Positions 23,320 through 33,441 of a DNA stretch of 38,150 nucleotides are shown here, piece by piece. The notes under the pieces are model-generated. The model was given only the letters and a program-made list of their open reading frames with translations, did no database searches and was not told the origin of the DNA. The stretch is from Ignavibacteria bacterium. GTDB taxonomy: Bacteria > Bacteroidota > Ignavibacteria > UBA10030 > SZUA-254. The stretch is taken from contig JACOSY010000016.1 of the NCBI GenBank assembly GCA_016178595.1, forward strand, positions 1-38,150. The letters run 5' to 3'. How positions within the stretch are numbered: position 1 is the stretch's first letter; each line of letters begins with the position of its first letter. Made by a program: the position numbers and the translations under genes.

Positions 23320-26300
23320 TCATTTCAATAGAACCATCTTCCTCACCTGTGTAAACGAGTGTGACGGATCGGTCGCGCTCGTTGCTTCGATGCGGTAGAA
23401 GTAGACGCCGCTTGCCACACCGCTTGCATCCCACTCCGCCGACTCGTATCCCGCATCCCGTATCCCATCGACCAGCGTCTTCACCTCCTGCCCAAGCAGG
23501 TTGAATACTCTCAACCGCACGCGACTTGTAACCGGTAACGAATAGCGGATAACTGTCGATGGGTTGAAGGGGTTGGGGTAGTTTTGCTCGAGCGAAAACA
23601 CTTTTGGTGTCTGGTTGCCCCCAAGAATCCTCAAGTACAATGTTGCATGGTCGGCTTCTTCGTTGACCGGCTGCGCAAGCACAAGATCGCCCTTCGCGCT
23701 CAGGGCCATCTGCTCATCTCCTAAGAGTAATGTCGCTGATAACGGCTCTTTATCAAATTCCCAGACGAATCTCAAAGGGTATCTTGCCGAAGAAACCTTG
23801 ATCGGAATATCCCTGGCACCCAGCCAGTCAACCACTTCCAATATCTTGCCGGAGCCAAACCGCGCATCGAATGGATCTCCTGGAGCTGCTGGTGGAAGAG
23901 CGAAGAAGTCGGCCTGCGCTTGGGCAATGCGATTGCTCGCAAGGTATAGTTGCTGCGACCTTCCCATCGCATCAGTGATCGTGAGACGATTAGCCTGCAC
24001 TAGGAGATCAGGCCATGAACCTTTGTGAACCTGTGACGCTGAGCTGCTCAACAAGATGAGGTTTCCCTCCCCGCTAACTCTTACCCAGTACCCATGCCCC
24101 GGATATATCATGTCCGTCGGCGAGTAGCCGTTGTCATAGTGGAAGAAATAGGACTTGATGAGACTATCGGGAATGGATCGAATAGCAGTTGTTGGAACTG
24201 GAGTAGAAATTGAACCAATGATGTTCCAGTTTGTCTTTACATGAATTGTTTCCGCCGATACCGGATACCCTGTGAAAGTGAATACAGAGTCTCGCAGTTT
24301 CTTCCAGTATCCTCGTCCAATTTCTAATGTATCGCGCTTCGTATAGATACCTGTGTATTCAAAAGCGTCCTGTTGGTTATAAGGACACGTGGCTTCCACG
24401 GGAAGTGAAATGAGCTGCCAGCCGCTCGAATAGCGCGGAGAGATCAGCATAGCTCCACTGGCACCGGTCCCCGTACCTTCGGCGACAATCGTATCAAGTA
24501 CCGATCCTGCGCCGTCGCTGAGGATGATGCTCGCTTGTTTCAGGCCGGGGCTGGTTGGGCTGAACGTTATGGAAAATATGGAACTGTCTCCGGGTGAAAG
24601 CTGGTATGTGTCCAAGGTTGTCCCTACTACAAAGTTCGAGTCGTTAAGTGGATTTGCATGGAGACTGATGGTCCTATACCTGTACAGGCTTCTCGCCATA
24701 AATGTTGCCGTCGATCGGCAAGCAACTTCAACATCGCCGAATGCGATGGTCCGGGGTGTAACATAGAAACCGGGAATCTCAAACGCCGGCTCGGTTGTAT
24801 ATTCGAGTAAGTTGGACAGGCTATCAGCGACAATCAGTTTCAAGGAATAAACTCCGGATTTGATGCCGTTCGAAAAATATGCACTGTACGTGCTATCATG
24901 AATTGCCAGTGACAATGGAATCCATGCGTCGGCACCAAAGGAGCGATAGTACAGCTCAACACTCTTCACGCCGAAACCGGACCTCGGGATGACATTGACT
25001 GTTGCGGACGGGAGGCTGTCCGGAGTATTCTCGCTCGCCAGTACCTGGAAGTGCTGTAAGTAGGGGAAGGGCTTGCCCCAGTCGACCGGAAGGGTGAACC
25101 GCAGCCTGGCAGTAGCATTTCCTTGTACACCACCGATCCTGTATTTATCATAGTTCATCTGAAACAAGTACGATCCTGACGAGGCCGATAAAAAGGTTTC
25201 AAACCGTTGCCCGGAAGAATTATCCAGAATGCCTGACCTAATAAGAAGCGACTCGTTGAGGAAAAACTTGTACGGCACTTCCGTAATGGCTACATCTCCG
25301 GTTGGGCTTAGGAAGAAACCACCGCCGGATGGATTATCTACCAAGACCCCCGGGTTGGAGTAGTACGCCGCTCGCCCTCTCCACCAGGGCGCTGTACGCC
25401 CCATATTGATCTCAATCGGGTATGATGTCACACTGGCTACGGATGACTGATACGGGAGTACGTAGAATTTCGCTGTATCAGGCTGAACAACCGTCATGTA
25501 CCCACTGTGGAATAAACGCTTAGCGTTGCCTAAGAAGATGTCATCTGTGAATATATCGCTCCACGTGAACCTGAACGTAAATGATTCGGAATGCGGGAGG
25601 AAGTATCCTTTGAGTTTGAACGGAGGACCGAGGATAGACTCACCACCAACAACTCCTGTTCCGTATCGGTTCGTCATAAGACGGTAGAAACGCGCTTGCT
25701 CTGTTCCTTCGGGGACATCAATGCTGTAGTCTACTTCCTTGAAGTCACCTGGATCGTTTTGCAACGTCATGGACGATGAAACGCCATCGGGTACAGAGAA
25801 AGGGATTTCGTAATAGTCTTCGTTCGAATACCCTGTGAATGGGGAGACCTTGACCTCAAATGTGTAACTGTTACTGACATCGGTGAAATAATGCCGCGGA
25901 GAGAAGGGGCCAAGCGTGAACACTCCAAACTCAGAGGCCTTGTGGACTAATCCTGAAGCTGCACTACCGAAGGAAGGAAACTCTTTGCCGGATACGTCCA
26001 GCATCCTCAAGCTTATCGCGTGCTGTGCATCGGCTTTATGTGCTTGAATAACTGTCGTCCCTGTTACTGCAATATTCTCCTTGACGACATTCGTGTTCAG
26101 CGCAAAATTGTCGTCGTAATAGCTGAGCAACACATCGTACGTACCCTGAGGAATCAAGAAGTCCATAGTGTCGTTAAAGGAACCGAACATATTTGTGACG
26201 AAATAATACTTATCAACCCTGTTGTGAATAAATATGTCCTCCGGGGATACATCGAAGATAAAACGGATGAACGGGCTCTTGATGAACGCACAGGGAACGA

Positions 26301-28074
26301 GGATGCTGTCCGACGAGGTTACCGATTGAGCTACGATCTTATTTTCGTATCCGGAGGGCTCTGTGGCGGGATATCCGAAAACAGTATTGTCGACTGTGAG
26401 AGTCGTCGTGAAGGTTCGATTTCCCCCTGCCGGAACGTTGATCTCACTTGGTGTAAACGTAATGCTTACACCTGGAGGGGGAGGATTCATGATCGAGAAG
26501 ATAAAGTTCTCGGATGTTGATTTGTGATTGTAAACGGTGAGTGATTCGGTCTTGGTCCAGAGAGATTGAGAATTGTCGACCAGTCCAAGACTGAGGCTTG
26601 CCGGCAGCACCAGCGTGCTCTCCTGTCCTGCCTTGATAAGATCAATCCGGCCAGCCCCCTGTGTCCACACATTGAGGTTGAGATCTTTCGCGCTCGACAT
26701 CAGCGTTGCCTTGATCTCGTCCGGCGTCCAACCGGGATGAAGCTGACGAAGTAATGCCGCAGCACCGGCAACATGTGGTGTCGCCATTGACGTGCCGCTG
26801 TGGAGGATGTATCCTCCGCCGCTCTTCGCCGAATTGATGCTTACTCCCGGTGCTACAACGTCGGGTTTGATCAAGTACTGTTTATCCGTTGGGCCGCGGG
26901 AACTGAATGTCGCAATAGCGTCGGCGTTGTCCGTCGCACCGACAGTCAACGCTCTTCGGGCAGCTCCGGGAGACCCAACCGTTGTGTAGGATGGTCCGCT
27001 GTTCCCGGCAGCAATTGCACACACTACGCCACTCGCCACTGCATTATCGACCGCCTGGGATACCGGATCATCCGGACTCCCGGCCCCTCCAAGACTCATG
27101 TTGATTACTTCGATCGGTGTTGGAGTTGCAGGATCGTTGTCTGGATCGAGAGCCCGCTCGATCCCTTCAATGACATCTGAGAAGGAGCCGGATCCATGCG
27201 AATCGAGCACTTTGAATGCCCACAGCCTCGCCTTGTATGCTACCCCCTTCATGCTGCCATCTCCGGCTGCAATCCCGGCAACGTGCGTTCCATGCCCCTG
27301 ATCATCCATGGGGTCGGAGTCTTTGTTCACAATGTCATAGCCGCCAACGACCTTCGTATTCGGAAATGCTGCTCCACCAAGCATTTCGTGAAAGTAATCG
27401 ATGCCGGTATCGATGATCGCGATGTCGATTCCTTCTCCGTGCAGACTGTATGCGCCCCAGAAGCTTGGGGCGCCTATGACTGCATTACTCGCATCGTCAA
27501 ATGCATGCACTTCTCCATCCGGATTAATTTTCTTGACGTACGGTAGTTTGGCAAGCTCTTCAAGAACCCAGCGGCTCGTAGTAACTGCAACGCCGTTCAG
27601 TGCAACACTGTACTCGTACCAAATTTGAGTTGGAGCGATAGACAACGTGTTGCGCGAATTCTTCGATCCCGCAGCTTCGATTTGTGCCAGGTCAGATTGA
27701 AACTGGTTGTGTTCTTCCCGCATTAACGATTGTGCGGCGCGAATCTTACCGGTGCTCGTCTTTGTTACAGGATTGATTAAATGGGCAAGCGGGGGATTTG
27801 AGAATTGGATGATTGCCTTAACTTTTTCGTTGGTATCCAGAAAAGTACTTGCGAGGATACTATCACCCTTAACGATCGATACGACCGTGGATCCTGGCGG
27901 CAACGCCTTCAGCGACAACGCCCCGTTCTCACCCGAGGAAACAATTCCTACAGGGTATCCCTGTGGCGGGGTCTGAGCAGAGACGTGATTGAATACAATA
28001 AGAGGCAGGAAAAAGATCGAGAGAACCGTCTTGATCGAGCTGCGAGGGGGGCGTTTTGAAATCATGATCTTCAT
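23320..28074 (-). CDS. Secreted subtilisin-like protease with type IX-type C-terminal domain
   Basis: A 1,584-residue S8 peptidase. A signal peptide (hydrophobic core ~14-32) precedes an inhibitor-I9-like propeptide. The catalytic triad is Asp222 (AIIDTGIDY), His261 (GHGTHVAG) and Ser429 (SGTSMATPHVAG), with oxyanion Asn358 (AAGNSGP). Residues ~490-1190 are a series of beta-sandwich-like repeats. FALRPP-like enzyme motifs are absent, so these are probably adhesion or spacing domains. A segment at ~1270-1400 resembles the stalk seen in other large exported proteins of this group. The last ~90 residues, beginning EQNYPNPFNPSTVIRYSLP and ending VRKMVLLK, are the FlgD-like / type A sorting domain linked to type IX secretion. 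It stands alone as a transcription unit. Confidence 0.95.
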   Translation of the reverse strand: MKIMISKRPPRSSIKTVLSIFFLPLIVFNHVSAQTPPQGYPVGIVSSGENGALSLKALPPGSTVVSIVKGDSILASTFLDTNEKVKAIIQFSNPPLAHLINPVTKTSTGKIRAAQSLMREEHNQFQSDLAQIEAAGSKNSRNTLSIAPTQIWYEYSVALNGVAVTTSRWVLEELAKLPYVKKINPDGEVHAFDDASNAVIGAPSFWGAYSLHGEGIDIAIIDTGIDYFHEMLGGAAFPNTKVVGGYDIVNKDSDPMDDQGHGTHVAGIAAGDGSMKGVAYKARLWAFKVLDSHGSGSFSDVIEGIERALDPDNDPATPTPIEVINMSLGGAGSPDDPVSQAVDNAVASGVVCAIAAGNSGPSYTTVGSPGAARRALTVGATDNADAIATFSSRGPTDKQYLIKPDVVAPGVSINSAKSGGGYILHSGTSMATPHVAGAAALLRQLHPGWTPDEIKATLMSSAKDLNLNVWTQGAGRIDLIKAGQESTLVLPASLSLGLVDNSQSLWTKTESLTVYNHKSTSENFIFSIMNPPPPGVSITFTPSEINVPAGGNRTFTTTLTVDNTVFGYPATEPSGYENKIVAQSVTSSDSILVPCAFIKSPFIRFIFDVSPEDIFIHNRVDKYYFVTNMFGSFNDTMDFLIPQGTYDVLLSYYDDNFALNTNVVKENIAVTGTTVIQAHKADAQHAISLRMLDVSGKEFPSFGSAASGLVHKASEFGVFTLGPFSPRHYFTDVSNSYTFEVKVSPFTGYSNEDYYEIPFSVPDGVSSSMTLQNDPGDFKEVDYSIDVPEGTEQARFYRLMTNRYGTGVVGGESILGPPFKLKGYFLPHSESFTFRFTWSDIFTDDIFLGNAKRLFHSGYMTVVQPDTAKFYVLPYQSSVASVTSYPIEINMGRTAPWWRGRAAYYSNPGVLVDNPSGGGFFLSPTGDVAITEVPYKFFLNESLLIRSGILDNSSGQRFETFLSASSGSYLFQMNYDKYRIGGVQGNATARLRFTLPVDWGKPFPYLQHFQVLASENTPDSLPSATVNVIPRSGFGVKSVELYYRSFGADAWIPLSLAIHDSTYSAYFSNGIKSGVYSLKLIVADSLSNLLEYTTEPAFEIPGFYVTPRTIAFGDVEVACRSTATFMARSLYRYRTISLHANPLNDSNFVVGTTLDTYQLSPGDSSIFSITFSPTSPGLKQASIILSDGAGSVLDTIVAEGTGTGASGAMLISPRYSSGWQLISLPVEATCPYNQQDAFEYTGIYTKRDTLEIGRGYWKKLRDSVFTFTGYPVSAETIHVKTNWNIIGSISTPVPTTAIRSIPDSLIKSYFFHYDNGYSPTDMIYPGHGYWVRVSGEGNLILLSSSASQVHKGSWPDLLVQANRLTITDAMGRSQQLYLASNRIAQAQADFFALPPAAPGDPFDARFGSGKILEVVDWLGARDIPIKVSSARYPLRFVWEFDKEPLSATLLLGDEQMALSAKGDLVLAQPVNEEADHATLYLRILGGNQTPKVFSLEQNYPNPFNPSTVIRYSLPVTSRVRLRVFNLLGQEVKTLVDGIRDAGYESAEWDASGVASGVYFYRIEATSATDPSHSFTQVRKMVLLK

Positions 28075-28243
28075 ACGATCATCCCCAAGTACTGGCGTAT
28101 CGCAAATGGGGCTTCAGCGACTATCAGTGAAAGCGAGGAGCGGGCATACTGCGAGAAATTTACTACAACTTGCGTTGCAAGAGTAAAATACGAAACGACG
28201 TTGCCACTGTCAAGCGTAATTTCCGCGCAGTGAGATTTCAGCC

Positions 28244-28278
28244 CAAAAAACACAAAAGGCAGGCTCATCGCCTGCCTT
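28244..28278 (-). terminator. Terminator of the atp operon
   Basis: On the - strand, AAGGCAGGC pairs perfectly with GCCTGCCTT around a 5-nt loop, followed by TTGTGTTTTTT. It lies 47 nt after the atpG stop. Confidence 0.85.
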
Positions 28279-28292
28279 CTATCAAAGCTTCT

Positions 28293-28320
28293 GCTCCATG
28301 CTCTACGCTCCGCGCTGCCT
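28293..28320. repeat. Degenerate heptad repeat GCTCNNN
   Basis: Four successive 7-mers, GCTCCAT, GCTCTAC, GCTCCGC and GCTGCCT, between the atpG stop and the terminator. Confidence 0.6.
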
Positions 28321-28324
28321 AGCC

Positions 28325-29224
28325 TCACCCCGCTGCTTTCAGCGCCTCTGCGCCGCTGACGATTTCCAACAGTTCCTTCGTGATGGATGCCTGCCGCGCT
28401 TTGTTGTAGGAAAGCTGCAAGTCGCGGATCAGATCGGAGGCGTTGGTAGTGGCGTTGTCCATCGCGGTCATGCGCGCGCCTTGCTCGGCGGCGTTGGATT
28501 CCAACAAAATTCTCCACATCTGGAAGTTGAGATGCTTGGGGACGAGCGCTGCGATGATCTCCGCACTTGATGGCTCGTAGATGTAATCAATCTGAAAGGT
28601 TCGAGGTTTCGGGTTGGAGGATTGGGAAACATCCTCTGCAGGAATCGGAAGAAGCTGGTCAATGACGACACGCTGCTGCATGATCGACTTGAATTCATTG
28701 TAGACAACCTCAACCTGATCGTACTCGCCGCTCAAGTATCCTTGAACAACCTCGGCGACGATGGCCTGCGCACGGCTGAAGTCAAGTCCGGCAAAGATGC
28801 CGAGATGTTTATTGGCAATTGTGTAATCATTCTTCGAGAAAAAGTCGGAGCCTTTTCTTCCAACCACAACCAGCTTGACATTTCCAGCAGTATTCATCTC
28901 GCCGTACTTCGTCCGGATGTGAGCGGCCGCAGCGCGAATGATGTTGGAATTGAACGCGCCGCACAGACCGCGATCGGATGTAACGATGACAATTGCAGCC
29001 CGGTTCACAGGTCGAACGGCAAAAAGCGGATTGGCTGTCACGTCGACCACACTTGCCAAATGCTGGAGCAGTTCCTTCATCTTCCTCGCGTAGGGGCGAG
29101 CCGCGATGACGGCGTCCTGCGCACGACGCAGCTTTGCCGCCGCGACCATCTTCATCGCCTTGGTGATTTTCTGTGTGCTCTTGACGCCGCCGATGCGGCG
29201 ACGGATTTCTCTAAGGGTTGCCAT
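28325..29224 (-). CDS. atpG: ATP synthase gamma subunit
   Basis: The central rotary stalk of F1, 299 residues. The N-terminal helix MATLREIRRRIGGVKSTQKI and the following TKAMKMVAAAKLRRAQ are conserved. VTSDRGLCGAFNSN lies in the Rossmann-like middle. The C-terminal helix contains RMTAMDNATTNASDLIRDL. Last gene of the operon, followed by a strong terminator. Its ribosome binding site region is inside the heptad-periodic spacer that separates it from atpA. Confidence 0.97.
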   Translation of the reverse strand: MATLREIRRRIGGVKSTQKITKAMKMVAAAKLRRAQDAVIAARPYARKMKELLQHLASVVDVTANPLFAVRPVNRAAIVIVTSDRGLCGAFNSNIIRAAAAHIRTKYGEMNTAGNVKLVVVGRKGSDFFSKNDYTIANKHLGIFAGLDFSRAQAIVAEVVQGYLSGEYDQVEVVYNEFKSIMQQRVVIDQLLPIPAEDVSQSSNPKPRTFQIDYIYEPSSAEIIAALVPKHLNFQMWRILLESNAAEQGARMTAMDNATTNASDLIRDLQLSYNKARQASITKELLEIVSGAEALKAAG

Positions 29225-29228
29225 CTTT

Positions 29229-29357
29229 TTCTAATTTCTAAATTCTAAGCACCAAATTATAAACAAATCATAAATACTAAATCCCAAACGCGGGACCGTT
29301 TTGAACATTTGTGTTTTGGGGATTTTGATATTGTTTCGAATTTAGGATTTAGAATTT
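29229..29357. repeat. AT-rich heptad-periodic inverted element in the atpA-atpG spacer
   Basis: The left arm reads in 7-nt steps (TTCTAAA, TTCTAAG, CACCAAA, TTATAAA, CAAATCA, TAAATAC). The right arm, reverse complemented, does the same (AAATTCT, AAATCCT, AAATTCG, AAACAAT). The two arms can pair imperfectly. It is related to the element at 30968-31106, sharing CTAAGCRCCAAAT. Confidence 0.65.
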
Positions 29358-29361
29358 ACTG

Positions 29362-30909
29362 TTATGCAGATTTGAACGACGCCACGAAATCCTTCAGGAT
29401 TGCATGAAGTTTTTTCTGCGTGTCTTCCGATAATTCCTTCGAATCGGCAATCGTGTCCAGAACGTCTCTATGTTTCAATTCCATATATTCAAGGAATTCA
29501 CGCTCGAAGCGACCGACATGCAGGAGAGGTACCTCGTCGAGGTAGCCGTTGGTGCCCGCGAAGAGGCTCGTGACTTCTTTCTCGACGGGTATCGGGACGT
29601 ACTGTCCTTGCTTGAGAAGCTCGACAAGCCGCGAGCCGCGGCGAAGCTGCTGCTGCGTTGCCTTATCGAGATCGGAGCCGAACTTTGCAAAGGCCTCGAG
29701 TTCACGGTACTGTGCGAGATCGAGACGCAAACGACCTGCGACCCTCTTCATCGCCTTGATCTGTGCATTGCCGCCGACGCGCGAAACGGAAATGCCGACG
29801 TTGATCGCCGGGCGAACGCCGGCGTTGAACAAACCGGGCTCAAGATAAATCTGCCCGTCGGTGATGGAGATGACGTTCGTCGGGATGTACGCCGACACGT
29901 CGCCAGCCTGTGTTTCAATGATCGGAAGTGCGGTCAAGCTGCCGCCGCCGAGATCGTCGCTGAGCTTGGAGGCACGCTCGAGAAGACGTGAGTGGAGATA
30001 GAACACATCTCCGGGATATGCCTCGCGGCCCGGCGGCCGGCGAAGAAGCAACGAGACCTGGCGATATGCTTGCGCATGTTTTGAAAGATCGTCGTACACA
30101 ACGAGCGCATGGCGGCCGCTGTCGCGGAAGAATTCTCCGAGCGTCGCACCGGCATAGGGCGCGATAAATTGCATCGGTGAGGGATCGCTTGCTGTCGCAG
30201 AAATGATCGTCGTATATTCCATTGCCCCTTGTTCTTCGAGCTTCGCAACGACCTGCGCTACAGTCGAGCCTTTCTGTCCGATCGCCACATAAATGCAATA
30301 GACGGGCTTGATGCCGCACTTTTTCGCTTCCTCAGCGTGTGTAAACTTCTGGTTGATGATCGCATCGATGGCAACTGCGGTCTTTCCGGTCTGGCGATCT
30401 CCGATGATCAATTCACGCTGTCCGCGGCCGATAGGGATCATGCCGTCGACGGCTTTGATGCCGGTCTGCAGCGGTTCTTTCACCGGCTGACGCTGAATGA
30501 CGCCGAGCGCCTTGCGTTCCAATGGAAGAAACTTTTCGGACTTGATCGGTCCCCTGCCATCGATCGGCTTGCCGAGGGGATTGATGACGCGGCCAAGCAT
30601 CTGCTCGCCGACAGGCATCGACGCCACACGACCGGTGCGTTTGACCGTGTCTCCCTCTTTAATGAGATTGCTCTCGCCGAACAGCACGCATCCGACGTTA
30701 TCTTCTTCGAGATTCAGCGCCATCCCGAACACGTCGTTCGGGAATTCGATAAGCTCGCTGGCCATCACCTTTGAGAGTCCATAGATTCGCGCGATACCGT
30801 CTCCGACCTGGAGAACGGTGCCAACATCATAGACATCGACTTCTTTTTCGAAACCGGAAAGCTGCTTCCGCAGTATTGCGGAGACTTCATCGGGTCTGAC
30901 TTCTGCCAT
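29362..30909 (-). CDS. atpA: ATP synthase alpha subunit
   Basis: 515 residues, typical length. P-loop GDRQTGKTA is present, with [20 protein letters not shown] early. [20 protein letters not shown] and the alpha signature region [14 protein letters not shown], which ends in the Arg that completes the beta active site, are intact. In the cell it pairs with beta, whose gene is not in this window. Confidence 0.98.
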   Translation of the reverse strand: MAEVRPDEVSAILRKQLSGFEKEVDVYDVGTVLQVGDGIARIYGLSKVMASELIEFPNDVFGMALNLEEDNVGCVLFGESNLIKEGDTVKRTGRVASMPVGEQMLGRVINPLGKPIDGRGPIKSEKFLPLERKALGVIQRQPVKEPLQTGIKAVDGMIPIGRGQRELIIGDRQTGKTAVAIDAIINQKFTHAEEAKKCGIKPVYCIYVAIGQKGSTVAQVVAKLEEQGAMEYTTIISATASDPSPMQFIAPYAGATLGEFFRDSGRHALVVYDDLSKHAQAYRQVSLLLRRPPGREAYPGDVFYLHSRLLERASKLSDDLGGGSLTALPIIETQAGDVSAYIPTNVISITDGQIYLEPGLFNAGVRPAINVGISVSRVGGNAQIKAMKRVAGRLRLDLAQYRELEAFAKFGSDLDKATQQQLRRGSRLVELLKQGQYVPIPVEKEVTSLFAGTNGYLDEVPLLHVGRFEREFLEYMELKHRDVLDTIADSKELSEDTQKKLHAILKDFVASFKSA

Positions 30910-30967
30910 CTTCTTTTTCCTTTACCTGCTATGAATTACAATTCATGAGTTGAGATCTGCCTATTCA

Positions 30968-31106
30968 GAAATACTAAACCCTAAGCGCCAAATCCTAAAC
31001 AAATTCTAAATTCCAATATCAAAAAGAACATGATTGCACTTTGAAGAGTTTGGATTTAGTGCTTTGGTATTGTTTGGAATTTAGAGATTAGGGTTTAAGA
31101 TTTTTC
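30968..31106. repeat. AT-rich heptad-periodic inverted element in the atpH-atpA spacer
   Basis: The left arm carries ACTAAAC, CCTAAGC, GCCAAAT, CCTAAAC, AAATTCT, AAATTCC in register. The right arm, reverse complemented, carries AAACCCT, AATCTCT, AAATTCC, AAACAAT, ACCAAAG. AAACCCTAA / TTAGGGTTT are inverted near the ends. It extends to within 3 bp of the atpH stop. Confidence 0.65.
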
Positions 31107-31108
31107 AA

Positions 31109-31648
31109 TCAACTTGTCGCGAATCGCTCACGTAAGATTTCGAGTTGGCGCTTCACGCTCGCGTCCAGCACGGTGTCGTCATACTGCACCGTAAAGCCGC
31201 CAATGAGCGACGGATCGGCTACTCTTTTGATGCGCACCTTCTTCTTCGTGAGGTCCTGGATGCTGCGGATAAGTTGTTCTTCCTGTGTCTTGTTCATCGC
31301 GACGACCGTTCGCGCAGTCACATTCAAAATTCCCATCCGTTCATCGCGGAGCTTATAGAATTGCTGGATGATGTCCGGCAGCAATCCCTCGCGACCCTTC
31401 GACGTGAGAAGAAGGATGAACTTCATGGTGACGTCGCTGAATTTGGTTTTGAACAGCTCAGCGAACACTGTTTTCTTCTTCTGCTTGCTTACCACGGGAC
31501 TTTTCACAAAGAGAAAAAAATCGTTCGACTCGCGCATCAACTTCTCGATGCACGCAAAGTCATTGCTTACTTCGTCGATCTTCTTCATCTCTTCGGCTAT
31601 GCCGATCAAGGCGCGGGCGTAGCGTTGTGCGGCGCGTGATTCAATCAT
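31109..31648 (-). CDS. atpH: ATP synthase delta subunit
   Basis: 179 residues, the OSCP-type stator subunit joining F1 to the b dimer. An N-terminal six-helix domain (RAAQRYARALIGIAEEMKKI) and the C-terminal motif DPSLIGGFTVQYDDTVLDAS followed by VKRQLEILRERF are characteristic. It is 6 nt from atpF. Confidence 0.95.
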   Translation of the reverse strand: MIESRAAQRYARALIGIAEEMKKIDEVSNDFACIEKLMRESNDFFLFVKSPVVSKQKKKTVFAELFKTKFSDVTMKFILLLTSKGREGLLPDIIQQFYKLRDERMGILNVTARTVVAMNKTQEEQLIRSIQDLTKKKVRIKRVADPSLIGGFTVQYDDTVLDASVKRQLEILRERFATS

Positions 31649-31654
31649 CGGTCA

Positions 31655-32140
31655 TCAATTTTTGGGAAGGTCCTTCAGGTACGCATCGACGATCTTTCGG
31701 TGTTTGTTCTCATCGAGTGTCTCGCCAAGAATCTTCGACGCTGCCTGCACCGCCAGCGATGCCACTTCACCGCGCAGTTCCACGAGCGCGGCTTCCTTGT
31801 CGCGATCGATCTCCTGCTTTGCCTGCTCGACCATCCGGCGCGACTGTTGGTTCGCTTTGTCCATGATCTCTTGTTTCAGCTTCTCGGCAAGGGCGCGGCT
31901 CTCGTTCAGGATGCGATGCCCCTCGTGCTCGGCCTGTGCAATCTGCTTGCGATGTTCTTCAAGCAAGCGCTCCGCTTCCTGCCGCGCCTGTTCGGCGCGC
32001 TCGATCGACGTGCGCACGTATTCTTCGCGCTTGTGGAGAGATTCGAGAATCGGTCGCCAGGCGAACTTCCGAAGAATCAGCACCAGCAGCACGAAGGTGA
32101 TGATCGTCCACACAATTAATCCGGGATTGGGTTCTAACAT
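31655..32140 (-). CDS. atpF: ATP synthase b subunit
   Basis: 161 residues. One N-terminal membrane helix (GLIVWTIITFVLLVLILRKF) leads into the KFAWRPILESLHKREEYV motif and a long charged coiled coil, rich in Glu, Ala and Arg, to the end. It forms the peripheral stalk. Only one b-type gene is seen, so a homodimer is expected. Confidence 0.96.
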   Translation of the reverse strand: MLEPNPGLIVWTIITFVLLVLILRKFAWRPILESLHKREEYVRTSIERAEQARQEAERLLEEHRKQIAQAEHEGHRILNESRALAEKLKQEIMDKANQQSRRMVEQAKQEIDRDKEAALVELRGEVASLAVQAASKILGETLDENKHRKIVDAYLKDLPKN

Positions 32141-32222
32141 ATCGTACTCTATGATTAGTTACATAATAGGATCGCACGCTGTACAATTGGGCGTGGCGGC
32201 GTGCAACAAAATACCTCGAACG

Positions 32223-32450
32223 TTACTTCGTCGCCAGGATGATACAAATGGCAAGGGCGAAAAAAGTTGCGCCTTCGATGAGCGCCGCAGCGATAAGCAT
32301 CGAGGTACGAACCTGTCCGGCAACCTCAGGCTGACGTCCGCTGGCTTCCATCGCGGCAGCAGCGAGTTTACCGATTCCAATTCCTGCACCGATCACGGTT
32401 ACACCGGCACCGATTCCAGCGGCAAGATATCCTAACGCAGTTGCTTCCAT
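32223..32450 (-). CDS. atpE: ATP synthase c subunit
   Basis: 75 residues from the ATG at 32450; a strong AAGGAGAG ribosome binding site precedes it, and a longer frame reading into atpB is rejected. Two membrane helices are joined by the polar loop ASGRQPE. The glycine-rich packing motif GAGVTVIGAGIGIG is in helix 1. Helix 2 has the ion-carrying Glu in AALIEGATFFAL. The Glu is followed by Gly rather than Ser or Thr and there is no helix-1 Gln near it, so a proton-coupled rather than sodium-coupled ring is inferred. Confidence 0.96.
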   Translation of the reverse strand: MEATALGYLAAGIGAGVTVIGAGIGIGKLAAAAMEASGRQPEVAGQVRTSMLIAAALIEGATFFALAICIILATK

Positions 32451-32502
32451 TCTAGTTCTCTCCTTGTGTGTATATGATGATGAATGAGTAGTTGTTATTC
32501 GA

Positions 32503-33423
32503 TTAATGTCCTGAAACGCCGTTCTCATCGCCTTCGTGCGAATGTGCCATTCCCAATCCCATGAACAGCGATGTGAGCATGGTAAAGATATACGCCTGAA
32601 GGAATGCGACGAAGAGTTCCAGCATCGAGATGCCGAGGACAAACACGACAGGTCCGGCAGCGACGATATATGACTTGAAGATAAAAATCAAACCGATGAG
32701 CGATACAATAACGATGTGGCCGCCAATCATATTGGCAAAGAGACGCACCATGAGTGCGAAGGGCTTCGTGAAAAGCCCGAGGACTTCAATGGGAACCATG
32801 ATCGGCCAGAGCGACCAGTGAACACCGCCGGTCAAGTGCTTCAGGTATCGGCCAAATCCTTGCGCCCGCATCGCCGACGCCTGAATCATGATGAACGCAA
32901 TCAGTGCAAGTCCTCCGGTAACGCTCACATTGCTGGTTGCAGTCGCGCCGTAAGGCACAAGGCCGGAGAGGTTCATGAAAAGGATAAAGAAAAACGTCGT
33001 CAAAAGATACGGCATATATCTCACGCCTGCGGCGCCCATATTGGGAATACAAATCTCGTCGCGGACAAAGAGCACAAATGCCTCGACAAGATTGCCGATG
33101 CCGTGCGGCACTCGACTCTTTGAGATTTTCCGCGCCGCGGTTATCGCAAGAATGATGACCATGAGCGCGGCAAGCCAGAGAAATACAACATGCTTCGTAG
33201 GAGAAAGGTCGATCGCCAATCCACCGAAATGGAGCGGCTCGAAGTGCGGAAGATGAACATGGCCAATAAACGGGAGCTCGATTTCGCGGGAATCGTACAC
33301 ATGGTGAAGCAGCTCACCAAAATTAACTTTACCGCCTTCGCCACCGCCATGCTCGCCTGCATGGACGGCGGCATTCAGTGTGTCAGATGCCGCATGTTGG
33401 ATTGTCGAAGAATGAAATAACAT
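32503..33423 (-). CDS. atpB: ATP synthase a subunit
   Basis: 306 residues from ATG 33423 (a GTG lies 12 nt upstream). After a His/Gly-rich N-terminal extension come six membrane helices. The essential Arg of the proton half-channels is in FALMVRLFANMIGGH, and ELFVAFLQAYIFTMLTSLF is near the end. The N-terminal ~85 residues before helix 1 (FHSS..., HAGEHGGGEGG) are longer than in E. coli, as in other Bacteroidota-type a subunits. Confidence 0.97.
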   Translation of the reverse strand: MLFHSSTIQHAASDTLNAAVHAGEHGGGEGGKVNFGELLHHVYDSREIELPFIGHVHLPHFEPLHFGGLAIDLSPTKHVVFLWLAALMVIILAITAARKISKSRVPHGIGNLVEAFVLFVRDEICIPNMGAAGVRYMPYLLTTFFFILFMNLSGLVPYGATATSNVSVTGGLALIAFIMIQASAMRAQGFGRYLKHLTGGVHWSLWPIMVPIEVLGLFTKPFALMVRLFANMIGGHIVIVSLIGLIFIFKSYIVAAGPVVFVLGISMLELFVAFLQAYIFTMLTSLFMGLGMAHSHEGDENGVSGH

Positions 33424-33441
33424 ACTCAGGAACACTGTCTC

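Larger units (their letters stand above)
28075..28324. other. Intergenic region upstream of the subtilase
   Basis: 250 bp. It contains an inverted repeat CTTGC-GTT-GCAAG (28169-28181), the atp operon terminator and a heptad repeat. The subtilase promoter must lie in the first ~165 bp, but no box is convincing. Confidence 0.5.

Noticed and set aside
32223-32450. Sodium-driven c-ring
   Set aside because: The Gln and Glu-Ser/Thr sodium ligand pattern is missing around the ion-carrying Glu.
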